A model generated the notes under the pieces. That model ran no database searches. It had not been told where the DNA came from and saw only the letters and a list, made by a program, of their open reading frames with translations. Shown one piece after another: positions 1 through 6,930 of a stretch of 43,716 bases of DNA (its first letter is position 1; each line of letters starts with the position of its first letter). A program made the position numbers and the translations under genes. Origin of the DNA: CAZOIA01 sp964579675 (GTDB lineage: Bacteria > Planctomycetota > Phycisphaerae > UBA1845 > PWPN01); the NCBI GenBank assembly GCA_964579675.1, contig CAZOIA010000018.1:1-43716 (forward strand), in the 5' to 3' direction.

Positions 1-202
1 GCCGCTCGGCAGAAACACCGGGCTCACAGAACCCGGCTCGGAATATCGAATGCGTTACACTGGTGGTGGTTTTCGTCCGAGCCGGTTTCTGTGAAACCGG
101 TGCGTGGCGCCGCTGGACAGAAACACCGGGCTCACAGAACCCGGCTCGGAATATGGAATGCATCGCACCGGGCTCACAGAACCCGGCTCCGAGTATGCCT
201 CT
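1..202. repeat. REP-like palindrome cluster, left of the RAYT gene
   Basis: Several copies of two related palindromes lie here. One is CCGGTTTCTGTGAAACCGG (about 82-100), an 8-bp stem with a TGT loop. The other is the CCGGGCTCACAGAACCCGG type (about 17, 127 and 169), each followed by GCTCGGAATA or a variant. The two types sit head to head with a fixed spacer of about 25 bases, as in bacterial interspersed mosaic elements. The same unit recurs right of the transposase gene and near 14.7 kb and 30.3 kb. Confidence 0.85.
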
Positions 203-226
203 CATGTAGCGCCGAGACCAGTAGCC

Positions 227-709
227 ATGCCAAGCGAACCTGTTGCCTACCACATCACGTTCGGCACGTACGGGACACGGCTGCACGGGGATACTCGCGG
301 CACGGTCGATCGCCGGCACAACACTCCAGGCGAGCCGGTCTTGGGCAGGAGGGATTCGTGGCAGCGGGTCGAGGAGGCGCGACTGAGACATCCGCCAGTT
401 CTTCTTACGTTGCAGCAACGCCTGTATGCGCAACGGGCCATTGCAGACGTTTGTGAACGCGGCGGCTGGCAACTGCACATCACAGCGTGCCAATCTGATC
501 ACGTACATGTGCTCCTGAGCGCCGAACAGGATGGAGCAGCAGTCAGGCGCTGGCTGAAAACATGGCTTGGCCTGGCGCTCTCCGAACGGTGGCCGCCCCC
601 GAGGGGCCGGTCCTGGTGGGCGGAAGGTGGCAGCGTCAAGTGGCTGTGGGACGAGCGTTCCGTCGAGCGGGTTTTCCAGTACATCGAAGCGCAGCGAGCC
701 GGGGAGTGA
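227..709 (+). CDS. REP-associated tyrosine transposase (RAYT, IS200/Y1 family)
   Basis: This 160-residue protein has the compact Y1-transposase fold: an early YHITFGTYG strand, the HUH-type metal motif as DHVHVLLS (about residues 90-97), and a late FQYIEAQR helix whose Tyr is the probable catalytic residue. RAYTs bind and cleave REP hairpins as single-stranded DNA and are held responsible for spreading them. The gene sits exactly between two REP clusters, the expected arrangement. A longer reading frame runs upstream through the repeats to 104, but that stretch only translates the palindromes, so the ATG at 227 is chosen. A conserved C-terminal WAEGGSVKWLW segment is present. The catalytic residues look intact; activity is not proven. 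Confidence 0.85.
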   Translation: MPSEPVAYHITFGTYGTRLHGDTRGTVDRRHNTPGEPVLGRRDSWQRVEEARLRHPPVLLTLQQRLYAQRAIADVCERGGWQLHITACQSDHVHVLLSAEQDGAAVRRWLKTWLGLALSERWPPPRGRSWWAEGGSVKWLWDERSVERVFQYIEAQRAGE

Positions 710-718
710 CGCGCCGCG

Positions 719-995
719 TCCGAGCCGGTTTCTGTGAAACCGGTGGTCCGCATCCGAGCCGGTTTCTGTGAAACCGGTGCGTGGCGCCGCTCGGCAGAAA
801 CACCGGGCTCACAGAGCCCGGCTCGGAATACGGAATGCAGCGCACCGGGCTCACACAGCCCGGCTCGGAATACGGAATGCAGCCCACCGGGCTCACACAG
901 CCCGGCTCGGAATAAGGAATGCGTTACACCGGGCTCACAGAGCCCGGCTCGGAATAAGGAATGCAGCGCACCGGGCTCATAGAGCCCGGCTCGGA
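719..995. repeat. REP-like palindrome cluster, right of the RAYT gene
   Basis: Two CCGGTTTCTGTGAAACCGG palindromes (about 725-743 and 759-777) are followed by five of the CCGGGCTCACAGAGCCCGG type, the first a perfect 8-bp stem with an ACA loop at 803-821. Each is trailed by GCTCGGAATA and a short GGAATGCAGCGCA-like linker, giving a near-tandem array of period about 40. The last palindrome (about 970-994) overlaps the end of the nfnB reading frame and supplies its stop codon. Confidence 0.85.
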
Positions 996-2389
996 CTTTG
1001 CAAGTAGTTGTCGATGGCCGCGGCGGTATGCTTGCCGTCGCCCATGGCGAGAATGACGGTAGCCGACCCCCGCACGATGTCGCCCCCGGCAAACACGCCC
1101 GGGATGCTCGTCATGTTGTTGTCGTCCACCTCGAGGTAGCCCCATTTGTTGACCTTCAGATCCGGCGTGGTCTGGGTGAGGAGCGGGTTGGCCCGCGTGC
1201 CGATGGCTTCGATGAACACCTGACAGGGGATCTCGAATTCACTGCCTTCGATGGGCACCGGGCGGCGGCGTCCGGATTCGTCCGGCTCACCCAGCTTCAT
1301 CCGGATGCAGCGCAGCCCGCGGACCCACCCGTCGTCGGTGCCCAGGACCGCGACCGGGTTCACCAGAAGATCGAGAACCACCCCCTCTTGCTCGGCGTGC
1401 TTGATCTCTTCGGCCCGGGCAGGCATCTCCTGGCGGCTGCGCCGGTACACCAGCGTCGCGGGGTCGGCCCCAAGCCGGCGGGCAATGCGGACCGCGTCCA
1501 TGGCCGTGTTGCCGCCCCCCACGACGACCACCTGCCTCGACTTGATCACCGGCGTCTCATTCTCGGGAAAGCGAAAGGCCCCCATCAGGTTCACGCGGGT
1601 CAGGTATTCGTTCGCGGAATACACGCCTTTGAGGTTCTCTCCGGGAATCCCCTGGAAGATCGGCAGCCCGGCGCCATTAGCGATGAAGACGGCGTCGAAT
1701 CCCTCCTGCTCCAACAGCTCGTTGATCGTGCAGGTCTGCCCGATGACAAAGTCGCACACGATCCGTACGCCGATCTTGCGGAGCTTGTCCACCTCGAACT
1801 CGACGATCCTCTTGGGCAGGCGGAACTCGGGGATGCCGTAGACGAGTACGCCGCCGGGCTTGTGCAGGGCCTCGAAGATCGTGACATGGTGGCCCTTGCG
1901 GGCCAGCTCGCCCGCGCAGGTCAGCCCGGCGGGGCCGGCGCCGACGATCGCCACTCGCTTTCCGCTTTGCGGGGGTGGAACGTATTGGTCCTGCCGGTTC
2001 TCCCGCGCCCAGTCCGCGACGAAACGCTCGAGATAGCCCACCGCGACGGGAGAGCCCTTCTTCGCCCGGACGCATACCGCCTCGCACTGCGTCTCCTGCG
2101 GGCATACCCGCCCGGTGATCCCCGGCAGGATGTTGGCCTCGTAGAGGATGTCAGCGGCCTTGTTGAGGTCGCCCTGCGACACTGCTTCTACGAACCTGGG
2201 AATATCCACGCCCACGGGGCAGCCGGCGATACACTTGCCCTCTTTGCAGCGCAGGCATCGCTCCGCTTCCAGGCGGGCGGCCTCGGCGGCCATCCCGAGG
2301 TTCACTTCCTCGAAGTTCCGCGATCGGGCTTGGGGATCCTGCTCCGGCATTGGCTGCCGGGAGATCTTCATGCGTTCGGCCGGTTTCAT
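977..2389 (-). CDS. nfnB: NADH-dependent ferredoxin:NADP+ oxidoreductase, large subunit (NfnB / GltD-like)
   Basis: 470 residues. The N-terminal Cys-rich module CLRCKEGKCIAGCP and the later RVCPQETQCEAVC bind [4Fe-4S] clusters. Then come a dinucleotide-binding GAGPAGLTCAGELA (FAD) and a second one, VVVGGGNTAMDAVRIARRLG (NADPH), and a closing GVFAGGDIVRGSATVILAMGDG FAD motif. This is the glutamate-synthase-small-subunit/SudA fold. Together with the upstream nfnA-type gene it indicates the flavin-based electron-bifurcating Nfn complex, which balances NADH, NADPH and reduced ferredoxin in the cytoplasm, rather than a glutamate synthase (no large subunit is nearby). The last six residues (SPSRAL) and the TGA come from a REP palindrome, so the original C-terminus was probably altered by repeat insertion. 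nfnA lies 168 bases upstream on the same strand. Confidence 0.9.
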   Translation of the reverse strand: MKPAERMKISRQPMPEQDPQARSRNFEEVNLGMAAEAARLEAERCLRCKEGKCIAGCPVGVDIPRFVEAVSQGDLNKAADILYEANILPGITGRVCPQETQCEAVCVRAKKGSPVAVGYLERFVADWARENRQDQYVPPPQSGKRVAIVGAGPAGLTCAGELARKGHHVTIFEALHKPGGVLVYGIPEFRLPKRIVEFEVDKLRKIGVRIVCDFVIGQTCTINELLEQEGFDAVFIANGAGLPIFQGIPGENLKGVYSANEYLTRVNLMGAFRFPENETPVIKSRQVVVVGGGNTAMDAVRIARRLGADPATLVYRRSRQEMPARAEEIKHAEQEGVVLDLLVNPVAVLGTDDGWVRGLRCIRMKLGEPDESGRRRPVPIEGSEFEIPCQVFIEAIGTRANPLLTQTTPDLKVNKWGYLEVDDNNMTSIPGVFAGGDIVRGSATVILAMGDGKHTAAAIDNYLQSPSRAL

Positions 2390-2456
2390 GCGGGTCCTGT
2401 ATTTCGCACTTTGTCACATTCTCACGTTCAGGCGAGCTCACGTCCGGTTGCCGGTC

Positions 2457-2520
2457 GCGCTCCCCTTCGGGTCGCGGCTAAACAGTCGCCAACGCGCTTC
2501 CCTTCGGGGCGCGGCTAAAC
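2457..2520. repeat. Two copies of a 27-bp dispersed repeat between nfnA and nfnB
   Basis: Copies at 2457-2483 and 2494-2520 begin GCGCTCCCCT or GCGCTTCCCT and end GCGGCTAAAC. The same element occurs at 18577-18603 and, in a TGCGGG variant, many times at 28752-29144. The centre can form a small CCC/GGG hairpin. It separates two genes whose products form one complex. Confidence 0.8.
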
Positions 2521-2557
2521 GGTCGCGGACGCGGGTTTCAACAAACAGGCCGACCGC

Positions 2558-3433
2558 TCACCTTGCCGCCTTTTGTGCCTCCGCCAATTTGCATTGGTGG
2601 TCTTCCTGCTCGGCGTGCAGACGATCCCAGGCGGCTTTCTCCTGCTCGCGGTAAGCGGTGAGGCGGTCGCTGAGTTCCGCGAAGTCAACCTGGTGCGCGT
2701 CGAACTCGGGGCCATCCACGCAGGCAAACTTCATCTTCCCGCCGATCATGACGCGACACCCGCCGCACATCCCGGTCCCGTCCACCATGATCGGATTCAA
2801 CGAGGCGACGGTGTGGATCCTGCGTTCGCGGGTGACGCTGGCGACCGCCTTCATCATGGGAACGGGCCCGGCGGTCAGCACCGCGTGGACCGGGTTCGAC
2901 TCGTCGCCGATCAGTTCGGCGAGTTTCCCGGTGACGAACCCCTGGTAGCCATAGCTGCCGTCATCGGTACACGGATGGACCGCGTCGCAGACGGCGCGAA
3001 GCTCTTCTTCCATAATGACATAGGGCTTGCTGCGCCCGCCGATGACCGCGGATACCTTGTTCCCGACGGCCTTGAGGGCCCCGGCCTGCGGGTATATCAC
3101 TGCCGTCCCAACACCTCCGCCGACCAGGACCACGTGCCCGAGCTTCTCGATCTTGGTCGGCTTGCCTAGCGGGCCGACCACGTCCAGGACGCCCTGTCCG
3201 GCCTGGAGGCTGCAGAGCCGCTCCGTGGTCGCGCCGACAACCTGCACGACCAGGGTGATCGTGCCGGCGTCGGGGTCGGAATCGGCGACGGTGAGCGGGA
3301 TCCGCTCGCCGTGTTCCACCACCCGCACGATCACGAAATGCCCGGGCTTGTGGCGGGCCGCCACCCGCGGGGCCTCCACCACCATCCACCGTACGCTCGG
3401 CGCCAACCATCGGGCCTCTCGGATCGGAAACAT
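2558..3433 (-). CDS. nfnA: NADH-dependent ferredoxin:NADP+ oxidoreductase, small subunit (NfnA, FNR-like)
   Basis: 291 residues, the usual NfnA/dihydroorotate-dehydrogenase-electron-transfer size. An N-terminal FAD-binding barrel (HFVIVRV..GERIPLTVAD) is followed by a GPLGKPT segment, the NAD-binding HVVLVGGGVGTAVIYPQA (mid-protein), and a C-terminal DGTGMCGGCRVMIGGKMKFAC cysteine cluster for a [2Fe-2S] centre, then FDAHQVDF, typical of the family. It accepts NADH electrons and bifurcates them with NfnB. The last 35 residues are charged and probably helical. ATG at 3431-3433 has TTGGAGA about 11 bases upstream. It is first in the nfnAB operon; a candidate promoter is at 3534-3562. Confidence 0.9.
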   Translation of the reverse strand: MFPIREARWLAPSVRWMVVEAPRVAARHKPGHFVIVRVVEHGERIPLTVADSDPDAGTITLVVQVVGATTERLCSLQAGQGVLDVVGPLGKPTKIEKLGHVVLVGGGVGTAVIYPQAGALKAVGNKVSAVIGGRSKPYVIMEEELRAVCDAVHPCTDDGSYGYQGFVTGKLAELIGDESNPVHAVLTAGPVPMMKAVASVTRERRIHTVASLNPIMVDGTGMCGGCRVMIGGKMKFACVDGPEFDAHQVDFAELSDRLTAYREQEKAAWDRLHAEQEDHQCKLAEAQKAAR

Positions 3434-3533
3434 CGTTCGGCAATCTCCAAAAGAAGCGGCGAGCCGGTGCTGGGGAACCGATCCCGGCCGACTCGCCCCG
3501 AACCCGTTCGCTCGCGGTCAACTCAGCATTGAC

Positions 3534-3562
3534 AGGGTAGCCTCTGGCGACTCGCGAGTCAA
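3534..3562 (-). promoter_or_regulatory. Candidate sigma70-type promoter for nfnAB
   Basis: On the minus strand TTGACT (3557-3562) is separated by 17 bases from TACCCT (3534-3539), giving a leader of about 95 bases to nfnA. The -35 matches consensus at 5 of 6 positions, the -10 at only 3. Read by eye. Confidence 0.35.
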
Positions 3563-3631
3563 CGAACTCGTTGCCCTGGAGCACCTCCCGCGGGCGTGAT
3601 GCACCAAGTAACACTGTTACCGAAACCGGCA

Positions 3632-3730
3632 TTAGCTGTCATAGTATAGTATGGAACTCGTGGGGGGGTGGGGCCGCAGGTACAACTCCCGGATCTCATT
3701 CGCCATCTTGCAGTCGATCAACGCCTGCAT
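3632..3730 (-). CDS. Possible 32-residue ORF or gene remnant downstream of the aminotransferase
   Basis: An ATG at 3728-3730 lies 7 bases beyond the aminotransferase stop, behind GAGGGG. It opens a frame reading MQALIDCKMANEIRELYLRP, then a Pro-rich tail, ending TAA at 3632. The first 23 codons have GC-rich third positions, the last nine do not. It may be a small gene coupled to the aminotransferase or the start of a decayed one. I do not recognise it. Confidence 0.25.
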   Translation of the reverse strand: MQALIDCKMANEIRELYLRPHPPTSSILYYDS

Positions 3731-3737
3731 CGACCCC

Positions 3738-5048
3738 TCACCGGACGACCGCCGCCTGAATGGCTTCGTCCAGGGTCCTCACGCCGGTCTCGAGCTGCTC
3801 GCGCCTGATGCACAGGGGCGGGCTGAGGCGAATGGCCGTCTCGCCGCACCCGAGCATGACCAGCCCGCGCCGGAAAGCCTCATTGACCACCCGGTCCCGC
3901 AGCTCGGGATTTGGTTCCCGGGACGCGGCGTCCTTGACGAACTCTACACCGATCATGAGCCCCCGACCACGGACTTGGCCTATGCATTTGTGGCGGGCGG
4001 CCAGTTCCTCGAGCATGGCGATGGCCTCGCAGCCCAGCCTGGCCGCGTTCTCGATCAACCCCGCCTCCAGCAGCTCGATCGTGGCCAGTGCCGCGGCGCA
4101 CGAGACGGGGTTCCCGCCGAAGGTCGAGCCCTGCGAGCCGGGCGGCCAGTCCATCACGTCCGCGCTCGCGACGACCGCGCCGATCGGCATGCCGCTGGCG
4201 ATCCCCTTGGCCAGACACATGATGTCCGGCACGACGTTCCAATGCTCGACGGCGAACATCTTGCCGGTGCGGCCCATGCCGCTCTGGATCTCGTCGGCCA
4301 CGAGCAGGATACCGTGCCGGTCGCACAGCTCGCGGAGTCGGGGCAGAAAGCCGTCGGGCGGGACAATGTAGCCGCCTTCCCCGAGAATCGGCTCGACGAA
4401 GATGGCCGCCACCTCGTCCGGCGGCATCTCACGGCGAAAAAGGTTGTTCTCGATGGAGCGGACGTCACCGTACTCGGCGTGGGCGACCATCGGGATGAGT
4501 GGGCCGAAGCGCTCTTTCTGGCGGACCTTCGACGCCGTCAGCGACAGCGAACCCATCGAACGGCCATGGAACGCGCCGTAGAAGGCGATGATCCACTTCC
4601 GGCCGGTGGAATGGCGGGCGAGCTTCATGGAGGCCTCGATCGCCTCCGTGCCGCTGTTGGTGAAGAGGACTCGCCTGGCCTGCGGACCGGGAGCTCTTGC
4701 GGCGAGCTTCTCGGCCAACTCGATCATCGGCTCGTAGTAGAAGTCGCTGCCGCAGATGTGGATCAGCTCACCGCTCTGCTTGCGGATCGCCTCGGCAACC
4801 TTCGGGTGACAATGACCTGTGGCACACACAGCAATCCCCGCGGCCAGGTCGAGGAAGCGATTGCCGTCGAGATCCTCGATGACACAGCCCAAGGCCCGGC
4901 GCACGACGAGGGGATACGGCCGCGTGTTGGACGGTGACGTGACGGCATGGTCGCGCTGGACCGCGGCCGACACGAGCGGCCCCGGCAGGGGCGTGATGAG
5001 ACAAGGTGCGGATCCCAGCGATTCGTCATTGACAAAAACCTTTTCCAT
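3738..5048 (-). CDS. Class III pyridoxal-phosphate aminotransferase (GABA / acetylornithine / lysine type)
   Basis: 436 residues from the ATG at 5046-5048, which has GGAG 11 bases upstream; an in-frame extension to 5138 only translates a palindromic repeat. Features are DLAAGIAVCATGHCHP near the N-terminus, FTNSGTEAIEASMKLAR (phosphate binding), FYGAFHGRSMGSLSLT, LLVADEIQSGMGRTGKMFA (the DE that contacts PLP) and LAKGIASGMPIGA with the Schiff-base Lys. It moves an omega-amino group to 2-oxoglutarate or pyruvate; the substrate cannot be fixed from sequence. The ALDH7-type dehydrogenase gene lies 124 bases upstream on the same strand, so omega-amine to semialdehyde to acid, for example lysine to 2-aminoadipate, is a reasonable inference. 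Confidence 0.88.
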   Translation of the reverse strand: MEKVFVNDESLGSAPCLITPLPGPLVSAAVQRDHAVTSPSNTRPYPLVVRRALGCVIEDLDGNRFLDLAAGIAVCATGHCHPKVAEAIRKQSGELIHICGSDFYYEPMIELAEKLAARAPGPQARRVLFTNSGTEAIEASMKLARHSTGRKWIIAFYGAFHGRSMGSLSLTASKVRQKERFGPLIPMVAHAEYGDVRSIENNLFRREMPPDEVAAIFVEPILGEGGYIVPPDGFLPRLRELCDRHGILLVADEIQSGMGRTGKMFAVEHWNVVPDIMCLAKGIASGMPIGAVVASADVMDWPPGSQGSTFGGNPVSCAAALATIELLEAGLIENAARLGCEAIAMLEELAARHKCIGQVRGRGLMIGVEFVKDAASREPNPELRDRVVNEAFRRGLVMLGCGETAIRLSPPLCIRREQLETGVRTLDEAIQAAVVR

Positions 5049-5083
5049 GCAGCCATATTCTCCGTGGTGGGAAACATCGTGTG

Positions 5084-5127
5084 GCACCGCCCTTTCAGCG
5101 GTGCAGGACACCGGCGAGACGCCTGTG
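5084..5127. repeat. Two adjacent hairpins upstream of the aminotransferase gene
   Basis: Hairpin one has GCACCGC (5084-5090) pairing with GCGGTGC (5098-5104). Hairpin two is CACCGGCGAGACGCCTGTG (5109-5127). Both lie in the 124-base gap between the ALDH and aminotransferase genes. They could be a dispersed repeat or an intercistronic processing site; no T-tract follows. Confidence 0.5.
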
Positions 5128-5172
5128 CCGCAAGGCAACGGTTCCCATTGAGACAGATGCCGTCGGGCTCAT

Positions 5173-6696
5173 CTAGCTCCCGAACCTGATCCCTTGCGCG
5201 AGAGGCAGCTCCTTCGAGAAGTTGATGGTGGTCGTCTGCCGGCGCATGTAGTTCTTCCAGGCATCGGAGCCGGACTCGCGCCCGCCGCCGGTGTCCTTCT
5301 CGCCGCCGAACGCCCCTCCGATCTCCGCCCCGCTCGTGCCGATATTAACGTTAGCGATTCCGCAGTCGCTCCCTCGATGCGAGAGGAACTCCTCGGCCTC
5401 GACGAGATTCCGCGTGAAAACGGCCGAAGAGAGCCCCTGCGGCACATCATTGTGCATGCCCAAGGCCTCCTCGAACCGGTTGTATTCGATGAGGTAGAGG
5501 ATGGGGGCGAAGGTCTCCTCCTGCACGATCGGCATGTCATGCGTGACCGACACGATGCACGGCGTCACGTAACAGCCGCCGGGATAGTCGCAGCCCGTCA
5601 GCCGCTCGCCCCCGCAAACCACCTGCCCGCCCTCGGCCCCGATCCGATCGAGCGCGGCGAACATGCCGTCCACGGCGGCGGTGCCGATCATCGGACCCAT
5701 GAGCACGCCCGGCTCGAGGGGATTCCCGATCCGCACCTGTTTGTATGCCTGGATCAGTCGCTCCTCCAACGGCCCGCGGACCGACGTGTGGACGATCACC
5801 CGGCGTGTGGTCGTGCAGCGCTGGCCGGCGGTCCCGACGGCGCCAAACAGAATCGCCCGGGTCGCGAGGTCCAGGTCCGCCTCGGGCGTGACGATGATGG
5901 CGTTATTGCCGCCCAGCTCGAGCAGCGTCCGCCCCAGCCGCCTGCCCACGACTTCGGCGATGCGCCGGCCCATGCGGCAACTGCCGGTCGCCGAGACGAG
6001 GCGAATGCGGCGGTCGTTGATCAAGGTCTCTCCAGCCTCTGCCGACCGGCCAATCGCCAGGGAAAACACGGCCGGATCGACGTCGCACGCCCGGCAGACC
6101 TCGGCCGCGATGTTCGTGCAGGCAATCGCCGTCAGCGGCGTCTTGGACGACGGCTTCCACACCATGGCATCGCCGCAGACGCCGGCAATGGCGACGTTCC
6201 AGCCCCAGACCGCCACCGGGAAGTTGAAGGCGGTCACGATCCCGATCACGCCCAGCGGATGCCACTGCTCATACATGCGATGCAGCGGCCGCTCCGACAT
6301 CATGGTCAGGCCATAGAGCTGCCGAGAGAGCCCGACCGCGAAGTCGCATATGTCGATGATCTCCTGGACCTCGCCCTCGCCCTCGGGCAGGATCTTGCCC
6401 ATCTCCAGCGTGACCAGCCGGCCGAGCGACGGTTTCGCGTCGCGCAGCGCCTCCCCGATCCGCCGGACGACCTGCCCACGCTCCGGCGCCGGCCGCATCC
6501 GCCAGCTCTCGAAGGCCTCCTGCGCCCGCTCGATGATCCGACCGACCTCCTCGGGCGTCACCTGCCGGACCGACGCGAGCTTGCTGCCATCGATCGGCGA
6601 GATCGAGTCGAGCACCTTGCCGCTGCCCAGCCACTCCCCGCAGAAACCACCCGGATTGTCCGCTTGGATGCCGAATCCCAGATCGCACTGAGGCAT
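5173..6696 (-). CDS. Aldehyde dehydrogenase, ALDH7 (alpha-aminoadipic semialdehyde dehydrogenase) type
   Basis: 507 residues, standard ALDH7 length. Visible are the NAD-binding VTAFNFPVAVWGWNVAIAGVCG and VWKPSSKTPLTAIA, the catalytic Glu in LLELGGNNAIIV, the catalytic Cys in GTAGQRCTTTRR, and the ALDH7-like C-terminal GGAFGGEKDTGGGRESGSDAWKNYMRR. ALDH7 enzymes oxidise alpha-aminoadipic semialdehyde and related aldehydes with NAD+ in the cytoplasm. It is followed on the same strand by a class III aminotransferase that could make the semialdehyde. A TACAAT -10 with a weak -35 lies about 60 bases upstream. The family is sure; the substrate is inference. Confidence 0.9.
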   Translation of the reverse strand: MPQCDLGFGIQADNPGGFCGEWLGSGKVLDSISPIDGSKLASVRQVTPEEVGRIIERAQEAFESWRMRPAPERGQVVRRIGEALRDAKPSLGRLVTLEMGKILPEGEGEVQEIIDICDFAVGLSRQLYGLTMMSERPLHRMYEQWHPLGVIGIVTAFNFPVAVWGWNVAIAGVCGDAMVWKPSSKTPLTAIACTNIAAEVCRACDVDPAVFSLAIGRSAEAGETLINDRRIRLVSATGSCRMGRRIAEVVGRRLGRTLLELGGNNAIIVTPEADLDLATRAILFGAVGTAGQRCTTTRRVIVHTSVRGPLEERLIQAYKQVRIGNPLEPGVLMGPMIGTAAVDGMFAALDRIGAEGGQVVCGGERLTGCDYPGGCYVTPCIVSVTHDMPIVQEETFAPILYLIEYNRFEEALGMHNDVPQGLSSAVFTRNLVEAEEFLSHRGSDCGIANVNIGTSGAEIGGAFGGEKDTGGGRESGSDAWKNYMRRQTTTINFSKELPLAQGIRFGS

Positions 6697-6757
6697 CGTA
6701 ATCCTGCCTTCTGATACGTCTCCCGGTTGAGACCCGCGCTGCTGTCACGCGGCCGGG

Positions 6758-6787
6758 ATTGTACCACGCTCACGAGGCCGGCAACAA
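6758..6787 (-). promoter_or_regulatory. Candidate promoter for the ALDH-aminotransferase operon
   Basis: Minus-strand TTGTTG (6782-6787), 18-base spacer, TACAAT (6758-6763). It would give a leader of about 55 bases. Confidence 0.35.
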
Positions 6788-6858
6788 TTCCCGGTTCGCG
6801 ATCACCGGGACATTCGACCATCGTGTAGGGGGCCGGCGTGCCACTGCCAAGGACGAGC

Positions 6859-6876
6859 CGCGGGCTTCAGCCCGCG
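6859..6876. repeat. GC-rich hairpin between the sulfatase and ALDH genes
   Basis: CGCGGGCT, two bases, then AGCCCGCG form a perfect 8-bp stem 55 bases past the sulfatase stop. It has no T-tract, so it is a dispersed palindrome or a transcript-end stabiliser rather than a classic terminator. Confidence 0.4.
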
Positions 6877-6930
6877 CGGCCTTCCGATCACAAGAGCGGC
6901 GCTTGATTGCGCACGGTGATTCAGGGCCGA

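Noticed and set aside
499..1092. 197-residue minus-strand frame with RAGLCEPG repeats
   Set aside because: It translates REP palindromes and part of the antisense of the RAYT gene.
998..2518. 506-residue plus-strand frame
   Set aside because: It is antisense to nfnB, whose motifs are clear; long antisense frames are expected at this GC content.
5194..6714. 506-residue plus-strand frame
   Set aside because: Antisense of the ALDH7 gene, which has catalytic motifs.
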